Shown: piece after piece, positions 16,420 through 25,115 of the stretch
How the letters are laid out: every line of letters starts with the position of its first letter
Numbering within the stretch: the first letter of the stretch is position 1
Source of the DNA: an uncultured Dysosmobacter sp.
GTDB taxonomy: Bacteria > Bacillota > Clostridia > Oscillospirales > Oscillospiraceae
Length of the DNA: 64,000 nucleotides
Assembly (NCBI GenBank): GCA_934565855.1
Contig: CAKTIO010000002.1
Location: 124,001 to 188,000, forward strand
Direction of reading: 5' to 3'
Program-made: the position numbers and the translations under genes
Notes under the pieces: model-generated
What the model was told of the DNA's origin: nothing
The model's input: the letters and a program-made list of their open reading frames with translations, nothing else
Databases searched by the model: none

Positions 16420-19400
16420 TCACTTCATGGAGCGCGCTAGAAATGTGGCGATCTGTGCTCTGGTGCAGGTGGCGTTCGGGTCAAATCTCCCATTGCCTAC
16501 GCCGGCAGTGATGCCGTTTTCAACCGCCCATGCGACAGCCTGCGCATAGTAGCTGCCCGCCGGTACATCGGTGAAGCCGGTCTTGCTCTCCGCAGCAGCG
16601 GAACCTGCCGTGCGCCACAGCATCGTTACCATCTGCGCGCGGGTAATGGTTCCGTTGGGATTGGTGCCGTCGGAAATGCCGTTGGCCACGGACCACGCCT
16701 GTGCCTTTTCATACCAAGTATTGCCGCCGGTAAGGTTGGCATCACTCTGACGGGCCAGGATCGTCCAGAGTTGGGCACGGGTGGTGGAGGCGTTGGGAGC
16801 GTACATCGTTGCGCTCACACCGTTCACCAGCCCGCGGGCGCTGACAAAGTCAATGGCGGCCTTGGCCCAGTGGTCCCTGGTGTCGATAAAGTCCTTGGAG
16901 TTGTCCATGATCTTCACGGTCGTATTGCCGCTTACCGTAAGCTGAATACCGTTCTCGGTGGGAACAGAATTCTTCACGATCTCCTCGGTACCGTCCGGAT
17001 GTACGATAACGGCCACCGTGCCGCTGCTGACATCCTTTACGGGAATTTCGACCTTGGTTTCCCCTGCGTTCTTCGGCAGTTCAATTTTGACAGTGGGTGC
17101 GGAGTCGGAATTCTCGCCCGCCTTGACCTCGACAGGAACCTTGACGGCTTCGCCGGACTTCTTCGCATCCTCAACGGCCTTTTCGCTGATCTTGGCCTCT
17201 GCCTCGGTACTGCCGTTCTTGTCGGTTTTTACCGTGGCTGTAGAGCCACTGGCATCCTTATTTTCGGTCACGGAGCTGCCATCTTTCTTCGTCTCGGTCT
17301 TGGTGGTGGAGCCGTCCGGATTGGTGGTGGTTTCAGTCTTCGAGGTCGTAGAACCGCTGGAGGAGCCGCCGGTATAGGTCCAACGGGCGTACACGGTGGT
17401 ATTTGCAGAGAACACGGTATCCGTTGTGACCCTCGCGCCGCCGCCCTGCTTGGTATACCAGCCGTCGAAGCTGTATCTACCGCTGCGGGAAGCACCTGGC
17501 AGAGAGACCAGTTTCTGATCAGTGGTGGTCATGCTGCCGACAGAGGGCGTACCGCCGTTGCCGTCAAAGGTGACGGTATACTCGATCGGCACAGGAGGTG
17601 CGTCCTCCTCGAAGATAGCCTTGACCCCCACATTGCCGTCCGGCATGTTGAACTTATCGTCCTTGATGGTCATACCGCCGCTGATGATCTGCCACTCCTT
17701 AAAGTGATAGCCCGCGTTTGGCGTGGCGGTCAGAGTGATTTCCGTACCAGCCTCAGCGGTGGAAGGACTTGCGGCGCCAGTGCCGTTTCCATCATTGGTA
17801 ACGGTGACAGTGTAGGTTGTGGGTGTAATGATGCTGATTTCCCACAGGGCCTTGATCTCAGTATCCCCACTCACTGTGTAGGTATCTCCCACCTTGTACT
17901 CCGTGCTGTCGATCTCCCACGCCTTGAATTCCTGATTGGCGGGAGCAGTGAAGCCGCAGGTGGGCAGAATGTAATTTGTCCCTGCCTTGACGGTCACAGG
18001 ATTCATACTTTCATCGCCGCCGTTGCCGTTGAAGGTGATCGTACAATCCGCAAGCGGCATACCCTCACCCACAGTGACCGCCGCATCGGGGCTTGCAAAG
18101 TGGTTGTTGTCTTCCGCATAGCGGACAAAGTAGGTGCCAGACGATAGATTCTCAATTTCCACGCCACTGCACGCCGTATAGCTGCTTTCGCCCGCCATAC
18201 GGTATTCCATCTCGTTGGTCACGCCGGTGATCTTTCCATCGCTGCTGTCCTCGGTGGTGGGAGCAATACTACTCAAGCCACTGGGCACTTCTCGTGTGGC
18301 CTTGCCGATGTTCCACGCGGCGGTCACGGCTTCGGTGTCGCCGCCAGCCCATTTGCCGGTCTTGGACGTGACGCTAATGGTGTAATCACCCGCATCCGTG
18401 CCGGTGTTGCCGGAGATGTCCATTGTGGCCGAATCAAAACCCACTACGGTCGCAGTATGCTCGGAGCCATTGTAGGTGTAGGTTCCTGCGATGCTGATGT
18501 TGGGCTTGGCCGGATCAGTAGGTGTGGGAGGCGTATCCTCCTCGAAGATGGCTTTGACCTCCACATTGTCATTCAACATGGTGAACTTATTGTTAGTAAT
18601 GGTCACGCCGCCGCTGATAACCTGCCACTCTTTGAAGCGATAGCCCGCGTCTGGCGTGGCAGTCAGGGAAATCTCCGTACCAGCCGCAGCGGTGGTGAGA
18701 CTTACGGAAACCGTGCCGTTGCCGTCTGTGGTCACGGTAACGGTGTGCTCGGTGGGTGCAGGCGGGGTGGCAGTACGGTCATAGCCACAGATACTACAGA
18801 TCGTATCCGCATCATCAGTGTAGATGTGAGCCTCTTTGTTCCTGATGCTTTCGGACTTATCCGGGCAGTCCGCATCGGTGCATTCGTGCCAGTGGTTCGC
18901 GGCATCATGGCTCCAGTCACCGTAGACATGCTCGTGGGCAGACGGGGTCACGGTGCGGTCATAGCCGCAGACATTGCAGATCATATCCGCATCATCGGCA
19001 TAGATGTGGGGGCTATACGGCTGGTCTGGTGTGTTGCAGCAGTTCCATTTGCTTGTATGTCCACCATCATCGTGGCTCCAGACCGGTTTGCCGGTATGGT
19101 TCGTGTAGTTGAAGCCACCCTCGGATACGCCGCAGCCCTCACGCTGACAGGTCTTGACGGAGCGGCAGGTTGCCGCCTTCCAATCGTGACCGAGCGGCGC
19201 AAGCACACGCTCATCGACGTAGCCGCAGGCGGAGCAGGTAAAGACTTTACAGCCGACATCCGTGCAGTTTGCTTTGCTTGTCACTGTGCCCGCATCGAAT
19301 TTGTGACCGTTGGCGGCGCAGCTGTACGTAACTGTCAGGGTGGCGTGCCAGGAACGGCGCAGACCGTTATAATCTTCATCGTTGGGCTGGTTTTTGACGA

Positions 19401-22400
19401 TACAGCGGTACATATATCCGCTCATATCCTGCGATACATCGCTGATCGTCAGGGTGGTATACCAGTTGATGGAGCCGTTTACGCTTTCGGAATACACATT
19501 GACCGTGCCGTCCTCCGCCGTAACGTCCTGCATTGTCTTGCCGTCCTTGCTGACCTGCCAGATAACATCGGTGCCGTATGGGAGCCCCTGCGTGATGTCA
19601 ACGCGGAAAACTGCGTCGGTGTGCTCGGGCACCGTCAGATCCCGCGGATTGCTGGTGGTCGGCGGATACAGCGTTCTTGTGGTTGCGACGTTGGAAATCA
19701 CCGAACCGAAGTCATTGTACACGATACAGCGGTATTGCCAGGTCGTACCCGCAGCGACCTTGTACCAGCCTTTGGTTCTTGCTTCGTCTTCGTCCGGCAG
19801 ATCTTCAAAGGTTCTGCCGTTGTCCTTACTTCTCTGCCATCGGTAATGCAGATTCTCCCCTTCCGCTTTTACGGAGAAACTATAATAGGTATCAATAGCG
19901 ATCGTTATTTTATCCGGATCGGGCGGAAAATTGTCGTCGAGCACCTCCGTCAACCTGTGAACCACGCTTTTGGGGTGCTCGGTAATGACGGGCCGTTTTC
20001 CGATTGCATCAATGGTGACCGGGTCAGTAGTGCCCTCCGACAGCTTCTTGCCGTTTGCATAGATACTGTAGACGACACGGATCTGCCAGCCTTCCATGGC
20101 ATCAGTGACGGCTGCCGTTTCATACACGGCGGAGGTGCCTTCCTGCACCGTTTCCCAACGGATGCCGCCACTACGGCTCAGCTCCCAGCGGTACCCGAAA
20201 GTAACGCCGTCAAGGGTTGTGCCGTGGGTCATCTCCAGGCGCGCCGACTGACCGTCGACATATCGATCCGGCTCCTTCAGCTGCGGCGTATCCACATACA
20301 GGGTGGCGTCATAGTAGTAAGAGGTTCTCTCCCACGTAAAGGCATCCCAATAGCAGACCTCGCACCGATAAATATATCCGTTCTGCTCCTCGGTGATCTC
20401 CGGGAGCACGTATTCAAAGCGGATTGTTTTTGACGCATAAGGACCGTCCGTATTATCCGCAGTCGGTCCCTGTGTTCTCTGGACAAGTTCGAAGCTCTCG
20501 CCGCCGTCCTTGCTGACATACCACTTGACCAAGGAGACAAAGGACTTCTGCAGATCGGTGGGATTGCCACCAGCAAGGGGGGAGAGCACCACATCGTCGC
20601 CCGCTTTGGCGACGAAAACCCCGTTCTCCTTCAGGGTAAAGGGCGTACCCGGCGCAAAGGTGTTGGTTCCGTACTTCAAGGAAAGCGTCTGCTCATCTTC
20701 CCGAATACAGTCCGCAGTCGGATAAGCACCTATCCGATGCGGACGGTCGGCTCTGTCCGTCCAGAGATACAGCATTTTGTCGCCGTTTTCCGCGATGTGG
20801 AATTTCCCTTCAAACCAAAGAAAATCCCGTTCCTCCACTTCACGGATAATGCATACCCGCCGGAAGTAGTCATATTCCGTTTCCGCCTTGTAGGCGAATT
20901 TGTGAACGGTGTTGCCGGTTCCGTCCATGACGTTGCCGTAATCGGGGATGTCAATATTGCCGCTCGAATATGTTTCGTTATCCATTACGACCTTGACGGT
21001 CTTTTCCACATCTCCGGAAACGGTACCCTTGTGGAAGATCACGGTACCGTTGCCACGGACATCCAGCCCTTTGATGATCCCGGAGCCAACGCCGCCGTTG
21101 ATCTCTAAGGTACCGCCCTCCAGATAGATGGGCTTTGTAAAGGTATAGTCCCGGTCTTTATCGAATTTCAGTGTCAGCGTAGCTCCCGATTTCACGGTCA
21201 TTTCGGGAATCTCAAATTCCTCATCGACATTGGGATTGACCATGTTTGTGCTGTTTTCCATCACCACCAGCTTGGAAACGTTCGGGGTCTTTGTCACAAC
21301 GTCTTTCAGATTCAGCGCGTCACTTTTCAGGTCGACGGAACCGTAATATTCGCCGTAATGAGTCGGGTAGAGATTCTTTTCGCTGTAAGACCAGTATTGG
21401 TACACCCCTTTTGAAGTGAGGAAAATGCCGTCGCAGGTATAGGCGGTGATCTCTTCGCGGCAGCTGCCGTCGGTGTCCGTCCGGTACAGCAGGTTCTCCG
21501 CAAACGAAATGGAATCCGGGCGGAGCTGCTGAATCTTAGAGCTTCCATCCGGCTTTGCTGTGGACATTTTCAGGCGGAGAATGCCGGGGCCGTTGAATTT
21601 GACCTTGCCGCTGCCGCCGCTGAAACCGTACACAACGGAATTGACGTAATACTCGTTGGGATTATACCAGTTATAGATGTTGCCATCCACAACGCCGTCA
21701 CCCTCAATATTCACGACCGGTGCGTCGATGGCATAGAGCGTTTTGTCTCCGATGTCGTAACCGGCTGGGTAGACCTGGGATCGGATCTCGCCGCCGTAGG
21801 CATAGACACCGCCGCCGTTTTTGCCGCTGATACATTTGATTCCGGCATAGTCGCTGCCGCTGGTGTCCGCGCCAAGCTCAAAGTCCGATTTGAGGGAGGA
21901 ACCTGCATAGACCTTGACAGTATACGTCGCATAGATATTCATGGTAGGCACACCGGCGCCGGCATGACCCACAGTCGTATTGACATGGCTATTCCCCTTC
22001 ACTGTGATGTCGCGGGCGTGCAGCGTATCGCCGCCGAATGTGACCACCTCGACATCCCTTGCATTGTCAAAGATAAGCGTACCGCTGTTGTCACAGAAAA
22101 TCCCTCTGTAGTTTGCGCCGACGGTCAGTTTGGCATCGCCGGTGATCGTAACAGTGCCGCCGGAGTTATAAATGGCGGTGTACGCCCGCTTGCTCTTTTC
22201 ATATGCCCGGTTTGCAAAATCGGGGTCGCCGATATAGCTTTCTTTCCCCTCCGTGCGGATGGTCAGGTCCATTTTGCCCTCGGCATAAATGATGGCAAAC
22301 ATGTTGACGTTCTGGGGATAATGGCCCAGAAAATCCTTGCCCATATTGTATCCCCAGGTGGCTAAGCCGAAACCGTTGAGCACCAGGGTATTGGTCTCCG

Positions 22401-22557
22401 GCTCGAACTTCCAGCCGTCTCCGGAAAGATTTTCGCTTGTAACACGGTCTCCGCCAATCCACAGGTTGTAGTTCTGAGTAGCTGCAAATGCAGTAGTGGG
22501 CAACATAGTTAACACCATGCAGCACATGAGCAGGACTCTGAGTAATCGTTTCTTCAT
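16420..22557 (-). CDS. Giant secreted surface protein with SLH anchors
   Basis: A 2045-residue secreted protein. A signal peptide (MKKRLLRVLLMCCMVL... AFA) is followed by a ~550-residue N-terminal region rich in short beta segments, probably a beta-helix. Ig-like modules (RWQRSKDNGRTFEDLP type) lie at ~770-1100, Cys-pair modules (GHDWKAATC, KTCQREGCG) at ~1110-1240, an MBG-like YNGSEHTATV module at ~1375, and two InlB B-type repeats (DGNGT... ATPDAGYRFKEWQ) near 1300 and 1620. A FDGNGGTP...YARW repeat comes next, then a Ser/Thr/Lys linker. Three SLH domains in the last ~155 residues anchor it to the cell wall. The start is set by GGAGGG before 22557. An adhesin role is inference. Confidence 0.9.
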   Translation of the reverse strand: MKKRLLRVLLMCCMVLTMLPTTAFAATQNYNLWIGGDRVTSENLSGDGWKFEPETNTLVLNGFGLATWGYNMGKDFLGHYPQNVNMFAIIYAEGKMDLTIRTEGKESYIGDPDFANRAYEKSKRAYTAIYNSGGTVTITGDAKLTVGANYRGIFCDNSGTLIFDNARDVEVVTFGGDTLHARDITVKGNSHVNTTVGHAGAGVPTMNIYATYTVKVYAGSSLKSDFELGADTSGSDYAGIKCISGKNGGGVYAYGGEIRSQVYPAGYDIGDKTLYAIDAPVVNIEGDGVVDGNIYNWYNPNEYYVNSVVYGFSGGSGKVKFNGPGILRLKMSTAKPDGSSKIQQLRPDSISFAENLLYRTDTDGSCREEITAYTCDGIFLTSKGVYQYWSYSEKNLYPTHYGEYYGSVDLKSDALNLKDVVTKTPNVSKLVVMENSTNMVNPNVDEEFEIPEMTVKSGATLTLKFDKDRDYTFTKPIYLEGGTLEINGGVGSGIIKGLDVRGNGTVIFHKGTVSGDVEKTVKVVMDNETYSSGNIDIPDYGNVMDGTGNTVHKFAYKAETEYDYFRRVCIIREVEERDFLWFEGKFHIAENGDKMLYLWTDRADRPHRIGAYPTADCIREDEQTLSLKYGTNTFAPGTPFTLKENGVFVAKAGDDVVLSPLAGGNPTDLQKSFVSLVKWYVSKDGGESFELVQRTQGPTADNTDGPYASKTIRFEYVLPEITEEQNGYIYRCEVCYWDAFTWERTSYYYDATLYVDTPQLKEPDRYVDGQSARLEMTHGTTLDGVTFGYRWELSRSGGIRWETVQEGTSAVYETAAVTDAMEGWQIRVVYSIYANGKKLSEGTTDPVTIDAIGKRPVITEHPKSVVHRLTEVLDDNFPPDPDKITIAIDTYYSFSVKAEGENLHYRWQRSKDNGRTFEDLPDEDEARTKGWYKVAAGTTWQYRCIVYNDFGSVISNVATTRTLYPPTTSNPRDLTVPEHTDAVFRVDITQGLPYGTDVIWQVSKDGKTMQDVTAEDGTVNVYSESVNGSINWYTTLTISDVSQDMSGYMYRCIVKNQPNDEDYNGLRRSWHATLTVTYSCAANGHKFDAGTVTSKANCTDVGCKVFTCSACGYVDERVLAPLGHDWKAATCRSVKTCQREGCGVSEGGFNYTNHTGKPVWSHDDGGHTSKWNCCNTPDQPYSPHIYADDADMICNVCGYDRTVTPSAHEHVYGDWSHDAANHWHECTDADCPDKSESIRNKEAHIYTDDADTICSICGYDRTATPPAPTEHTVTVTTDGNGTVSVSLTTAAAGTEISLTATPDAGYRFKEWQVISGGVTITNNKFTMLNDNVEVKAIFEEDTPPTPTDPAKPNISIAGTYTYNGSEHTATVVGFDSATMDISGNTGTDAGDYTISVTSKTGKWAGGDTEAVTAAWNIGKATREVPSGLSSIAPTTEDSSDGKITGVTNEMEYRMAGESSYTACSGVEIENLSSGTYFVRYAEDNNHFASPDAAVTVGEGMPLADCTITFNGNGGDESMNPVTVKAGTNYILPTCGFTAPANQEFKAWEIDSTEYKVGDTYTVSGDTEIKALWEISIITPTTYTVTVTNDGNGTGAASPSTAEAGTEITLTATPNAGYHFKEWQIISGGMTIKDDKFNMPDGNVGVKAIFEEDAPPVPIEYTVTFDGNGGTPSVGSMTTTDQKLVSLPGASRSGRYSFDGWYTKQGGGARVTTDTVFSANTTVYARWTYTGGSSSGSTTSKTETTTNPDGSTTKTETKKDGSSVTENKDASGSTATVKTDKNGSTEAEAKISEKAVEDAKKSGEAVKVPVEVKAGENSDSAPTVKIELPKNAGETKVEIPVKDVSSGTVAVIVHPDGTEEIVKNSVPTENGIQLTVSGNTTVKIMDNSKDFIDTRDHWAKAAIDFVSARGLVNGVSATMYAPNASTTRAQLWTILARQSDANLTGGNTWYEKAQAWSVANGISDGTNPNGTITRAQMVTMLWRTAGSAAAESKTGFTDVPAGSYYAQAVAWAVENGITAGVGNGRFDPNATCTRAQIATFLARSMK

Positions 22558-22584
22558 CGTGATCCCTCCATGATGAAAGTGGTA

Positions 22585-22623
22585 TGGTGCATCCAATGGA
22601 TGCACCAAGGGGATATCCCCTTG
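22585..22623. promoter_or_regulatory. Two adjacent palindromes between TetR and surface protein genes
   Basis: A 23-bp perfect inverted repeat with a one-base centre (TGGTGCATCCA at 22585) is followed directly by an 18-bp perfect palindrome (CAAGGGGATATCCCCTTG, 22606-22623). They fill the 74-bp gap upstream of the surface protein start and just after the TetR stop. Either could be the TetR operator; the first could also act as an RNA hairpin. Confidence 0.55.
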
Positions 22624-22631
22624 CAAAAACT

Positions 22632-23321
22632 TTATTTTTCCGTCAGGGCTTCAAAGCCTTTTTCCGCCTGCTGGACGGTTTTCTGGATGATGCCAGTGGC
22701 CATTGTGTGCAGATTCATTCGCAGCACCGCCTCAGTGATGGTCTTACGCTTCTCCCTCGGAATGTCATAGAGCTTCAATGAGCAGTCCAGAAAACGGGCG
22801 ATCTTTGCCTCTGTGGTGAAATACAGGTCACACGGCACCGACATGAAGCCGCGCATGATGCTGGCCGACGCGATCTCCATCTCATAAAAGTCCTTGGGCT
22901 GCGCATCCGGCAGATATGGGCCGAAAATAGCTTGCAGGCGCTTGGCCGTGCTGCGATAGAGATAATCCGACGTTGTGGGCAGGGAGTACGCCATAACGTA
23001 CAGCTCACGCAGCGGCTCGGTCAGTTCGGCAATGTGGAGCTGCAGCGATGTCTCCACAGCGTAGAGAAACACGGGATCTTCTGTACCGCTGTGCTGTTCA
23101 GCGAGATTGAACTGTCCGCCGAACATCCGCTGCACCAGCTCCAGCAGCAGTGCCTCTTTACTGGGAAAGACATGGAAGAAAGAACTCTGCCCGATGCCTG
23201 CCGCCTTCGCGATCTCACCGGTTGTGGTTCTGGTGTAGCCCTTTTCCAGGAACAGCGCCACCGCTGCCCGCAATACTTTTTGCTGCGTTACCAGGCCATT
23301 TAACAATTTTCCTTTCGGCAA
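22632..23321 (-). CDS. TetR family transcriptional regulator
   Basis: A 229-residue regulator with an N-terminal helix-turn-helix (TTGEIAKAAGIGQSSFFHVF, residues ~32-51) and a helical ligand-binding domain. TetR proteins usually repress a neighbouring gene and are released by a small ligand. It lies just upstream of the SLH surface protein in the same direction, so that gene is the likely target. The start is TTG at 23321 behind AAGGAGG. A clear promoter (23362-23390) precedes it. Confidence 0.9.
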   Translation of the reverse strand: MPKGKLLNGLVTQQKVLRAAVALFLEKGYTRTTTGEIAKAAGIGQSSFFHVFPSKEALLLELVQRMFGGQFNLAEQHSGTEDPVFLYAVETSLQLHIAELTEPLRELYVMAYSLPTTSDYLYRSTAKRLQAIFGPYLPDAQPKDFYEMEIASASIMRGFMSVPCDLYFTTEAKIARFLDCSLKLYDIPREKRKTITEAVLRMNLHTMATGIIQKTVQQAEKGFEALTEK

Positions 23322-23361
23322 ATTACCGCCTCCTTATAACCTCTCTTGCGATTGCACTTTT

Positions 23362-23390
23362 ATAATAGCATACGCCATGCATTTGCACAA
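23362..23390 (-). promoter_or_regulatory. Promoter of the TetR gene
   Basis: Minus strand TTGTGC (23390-23385), 17-bp spacer, TATTAT (23367-23362), about 40 bp before the TTG start. Confidence 0.65.
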
Positions 23391-23434
23391 GGAAAATTTT
23401 CAGCGCTGTGCCGATAAAGTAGCATTCTCCGTTC

Positions 23435-23567
23435 CTGACCCACTTTTGACCCAGAATAGGATTGGAGTGGGCAGGACTGAACGGAAACAACGAAAAGTCC
23501 GCCGAGAAAACAGCGGCAAAAAGGGCAAATCGGAGCCGAAAGGGTTCTGATTTGCCCTTGAGACAAC
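23435..23567 (+). repeat. Right-end repeat, copy 3
   Basis: Copy of 9028-9160 with paired TGACCC sites at 23436 and 23447, directly left of att copy 4. With the att it fills the gap from the TetR promoter to 23688. Confidence 0.85.
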
Positions 23568-23620
23568 CTACGGACCAGAAGGCCGGGGGTTCGAATCCCT
23601 CACGGCGTACCAAAAGTCCT
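23568..23620 (+). repeat. Attachment site copy 4
   Basis: 52 of 53 bases match 5089-5141. The single change, C to G at 23616, falls in the terminator stem and is matched by a compensating change on the other arm. Confidence 0.9.
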
Positions 23621-23688
23621 CGAAATCGTCCGATTTCGAGGACTTTTGTTTTATAATTCTTAATATTCTGATTGAAAGGAGCAGTATT

Positions 23689-24198
23689 TTGCGGAAAGTC
23701 ACAATAGCTTTAACAATGTTGGCAGCGATCCTCCTTTTGAGCGCATGCAATGATGAAGACGATGCAGTGCTGTTCGACGATGGAAGTTTGCGTGCGGATG
23801 ATCGATTGGAAGAAATATTGGTTGCCATTGATGAAAATAATAGTGATGAACTGGAAAATATGTTTTCTAAAACGACACGATCACAAGTGGATAATTTCCA
23901 AGAGTAAGCAGAGGAGTTGTTTCAACTATTTGAGGGATCTGTTGAATCTTGGGAACGTACCGGCTTTACAAGCCCCACAAGCATGGAAGATGGAGACAAA
24001 ACAACTCAAAGTATTGCTTGGCACGATGTGACAACTGATAAAATGAAGTATGTATTTTTCATAATTGAATGCACCAAAGATACGAAGCAACCTGATCATA
24101 TTGGACTGAATACTTTAGCGGTAGTAAAAAAGGCTGATGAAGAATCGAAATTCACATACTGGCAGGATATGCAAATCCCCGGCATATATATGCCATAG
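23689..24198 (+). pseudogene. Lipoprotein, DUF5104-like, split by an in-frame stop
   Basis: A TTG start at 23689 behind AAAGGAG opens a lipoprotein signal with lipobox LLLSAC (Cys20). The frame reads VDNFQE, then TAA at 23905-23907, then continues in the same frame with AEELFQLFEG to the natural stop at 24198. The second half still reads as a normal protein (WERTGFTSP, WQDMQIPGIY), so the stop is probably a recent single-base change. The whole would be 169 residues. The assignment to the DUF5104 lipoproteins is from memory of the family pattern. Function unknown. Confidence 0.7.
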
Positions 24199-24321
24199 TT
24201 TCGTGTAAGTAGTGAGGTCAAAGGACATGGGATTCCGTCAAATGGTTCAGGAGCAGGAAAGAGACAGGGGTTCTTGTTTTTTCCTGTTCTCATGCAGTGT
24301 TGCATGATTGCATCCTCGCGC

Positions 24322-24442
24322 TTGCCCCACTTTTGCCCCAGAATAGAATGGAGTGGGTAGGGCTGGATGGAAACAATGGAAAATTCGTCGGACAAACAGC
24401 AGTAAAAGAAGAAATCGGAACCGAAATGGTTCTGATTTGCTC
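24322..24442 (+). repeat. Right-end repeat, copy 4 (decayed)
   Basis: It aligns along its length with 9028-9160 (CCACTTTTG, GAATAGAATGGAGTGGG, GGAAACAATGGAAAAT, ATGGTTCTGATTTGC). Both TGACCC sites have become TGCCCC. No gene lies between 24199 and 24593 apart from this repeat, att copy 5 and the marR promoter. Confidence 0.75.
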
Positions 24443-24510
24443 TTGAGAGAGGACTGGAAGTTCAAATTTCTCGCGGTATACCCTAAAACCTCGAAATCAA
24501 ATGATTTCTC
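24443..24510 (+). repeat. Attachment site copy 5 (decayed)
   Basis: It retains TTGAGA, then GGACTGGAAGTTCAAATTTCTCGCGGTATACC and the hairpin arms CTCGAAATC and GATTTC. It matches the other att copies with many changes and short deletions, and is no longer likely to be a recombination site. Confidence 0.65.
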
Positions 24511-24518
24511 AAAATGGA

Positions 24519-24547
24519 TTGACAAAAGAAGTATGATAGAATATATT
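24519..24547 (+). promoter_or_regulatory. Promoter of the marR gene
   Basis: Consensus TTGACA at 24519-24524, 17-bp spacer, TATATT at 24542-24547. Confidence 0.75.
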
Positions 24548-24593
24548 AGTACAATATCAGACTAAATACTTTTGGGACAAATGGGGCGGTGCA

Positions 24594-25034
24594 ATGCGGC
24601 AGGATATCAGAGAGCAGATTTGCGAATACTGTTCTTATTTACAGACATGGAATGCTTCATACGAGGAATACGCAAAATCGGTTGGACTGTCTTTCACTAG
24701 CCTTTCCATTCTCAGCGTGATCTACCGGACGGAAAAATGTACGCAAAAGCTGCTTTCGGAGCAGTGCTTTCTCCCTAAGCAGACTGTGAATGCGGTAATT
24801 ACCTCCTTTTATAAAAAAGGATGGGTACAGCTTCGGGAACTGCCGGAGGACCGCAGGAACAAAACAGTACATCTTACCGAAACCGGAGCGGTCGAAGCGG
24901 AGCGGATCTTGCAAAAAGTACGCCAAAGCGAGCAGCAGGCGATGAGTCAGCTGACTGAGGAGGAACGGGCTGTACTGCTCTCCGCTACAAGGCGGTATGT
25001 CACTGGCTGCAAAAATGCCATGAAGGGGCTTTGA
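24594..25034 (+). CDS. MarR family transcriptional regulator
   Basis: A 146-residue winged-helix regulator. The DNA-binding core (LSEQCFLPKQTVNAVITSFYKKGWVQL) and the wing with DRRNKTVHLTETG (residues ~80-100) are typical of MarR. MarR proteins commonly repress an adjacent efflux or redox operon and respond to small aromatic or oxidising compounds. The next gene is a MATE exporter, its likely target. A terminator hairpin overlaps the 3' end. Confidence 0.92.
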   Translation: MRQDIREQICEYCSYLQTWNASYEEYAKSVGLSFTSLSILSVIYRTEKCTQKLLSEQCFLPKQTVNAVITSFYKKGWVQLRELPEDRRNKTVHLTETGAVEAERILQKVRQSEQQAMSQLTEEERAVLLSATRRYVTGCKNAMKGL

Positions 25035-25050
25035 CGCCCCTTCCTTTTTG
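25022..25050 (+). terminator. Terminator overlapping the marR stop codon
   Basis: GAAGGGGC pairs with GCCCCTTC around a loop that contains the TGA stop, followed by CTTTTTG. It would separate marR from the MATE gene unless read through. Confidence 0.7.
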
Positions 25051-25115
25051 AAAATTTCGTCCCAAAGCACGACGATCCTGTAATTTTACTGACTGCACTG
25101 GAAAGGAGTTTTTCC

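Larger units (their letters stand above)
14055..23620. mobile_element. Integrative element 3: integrase, SLH surface protein, TetR
   Basis: About 9.6 kb between att copies 3 and 4, with paired TGACCC sites at 14121 and 14133 and at 23436 and 23447. The integrase and hairpin module match elements 1 and 2. The cargo is a giant secreted surface protein and a TetR regulator, both on the minus strand. It is the largest element of the array. Confidence 0.83.
23621..24510. mobile_element. Element 4 remnant (no integrase, decayed right end)
   Basis: Less than 0.9 kb between att copy 4 and a decayed att/right-end copy at 24322-24510. The integrase and hairpin module are missing and the only gene is a broken lipoprotein. 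It fits the oldest, most eroded member of the tandem array. Confidence 0.65.

Noticed and set aside
16771-20433. Long plus-strand frames (458 and 658 codons) opposite the SLH surface protein
   Set aside because: Shadow frames of a repetitive minus-strand gene that has signal peptide and SLH domains; no ribosome sites.
5142-23620. Prophages
   Set aside because: No capsid, terminase, portal, tail, lysis or replication gene in any unit.
23905-23907. Recoding of the TAA in the lipoprotein gene
   Set aside because: Selenocysteine and pyrrolysine use TGA and TAG; no structure or precedent supports TAA readthrough, so a nonsense mutation is simpler.
5057-24510. Integron or attC cassette array
   Set aside because: The recombinases are phage-type with arm-binding domains next to a tRNA att, and no IntI-specific insert is visible. 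The hairpins resemble attC only in being folded; the idea is kept as one possibility, not as a call.
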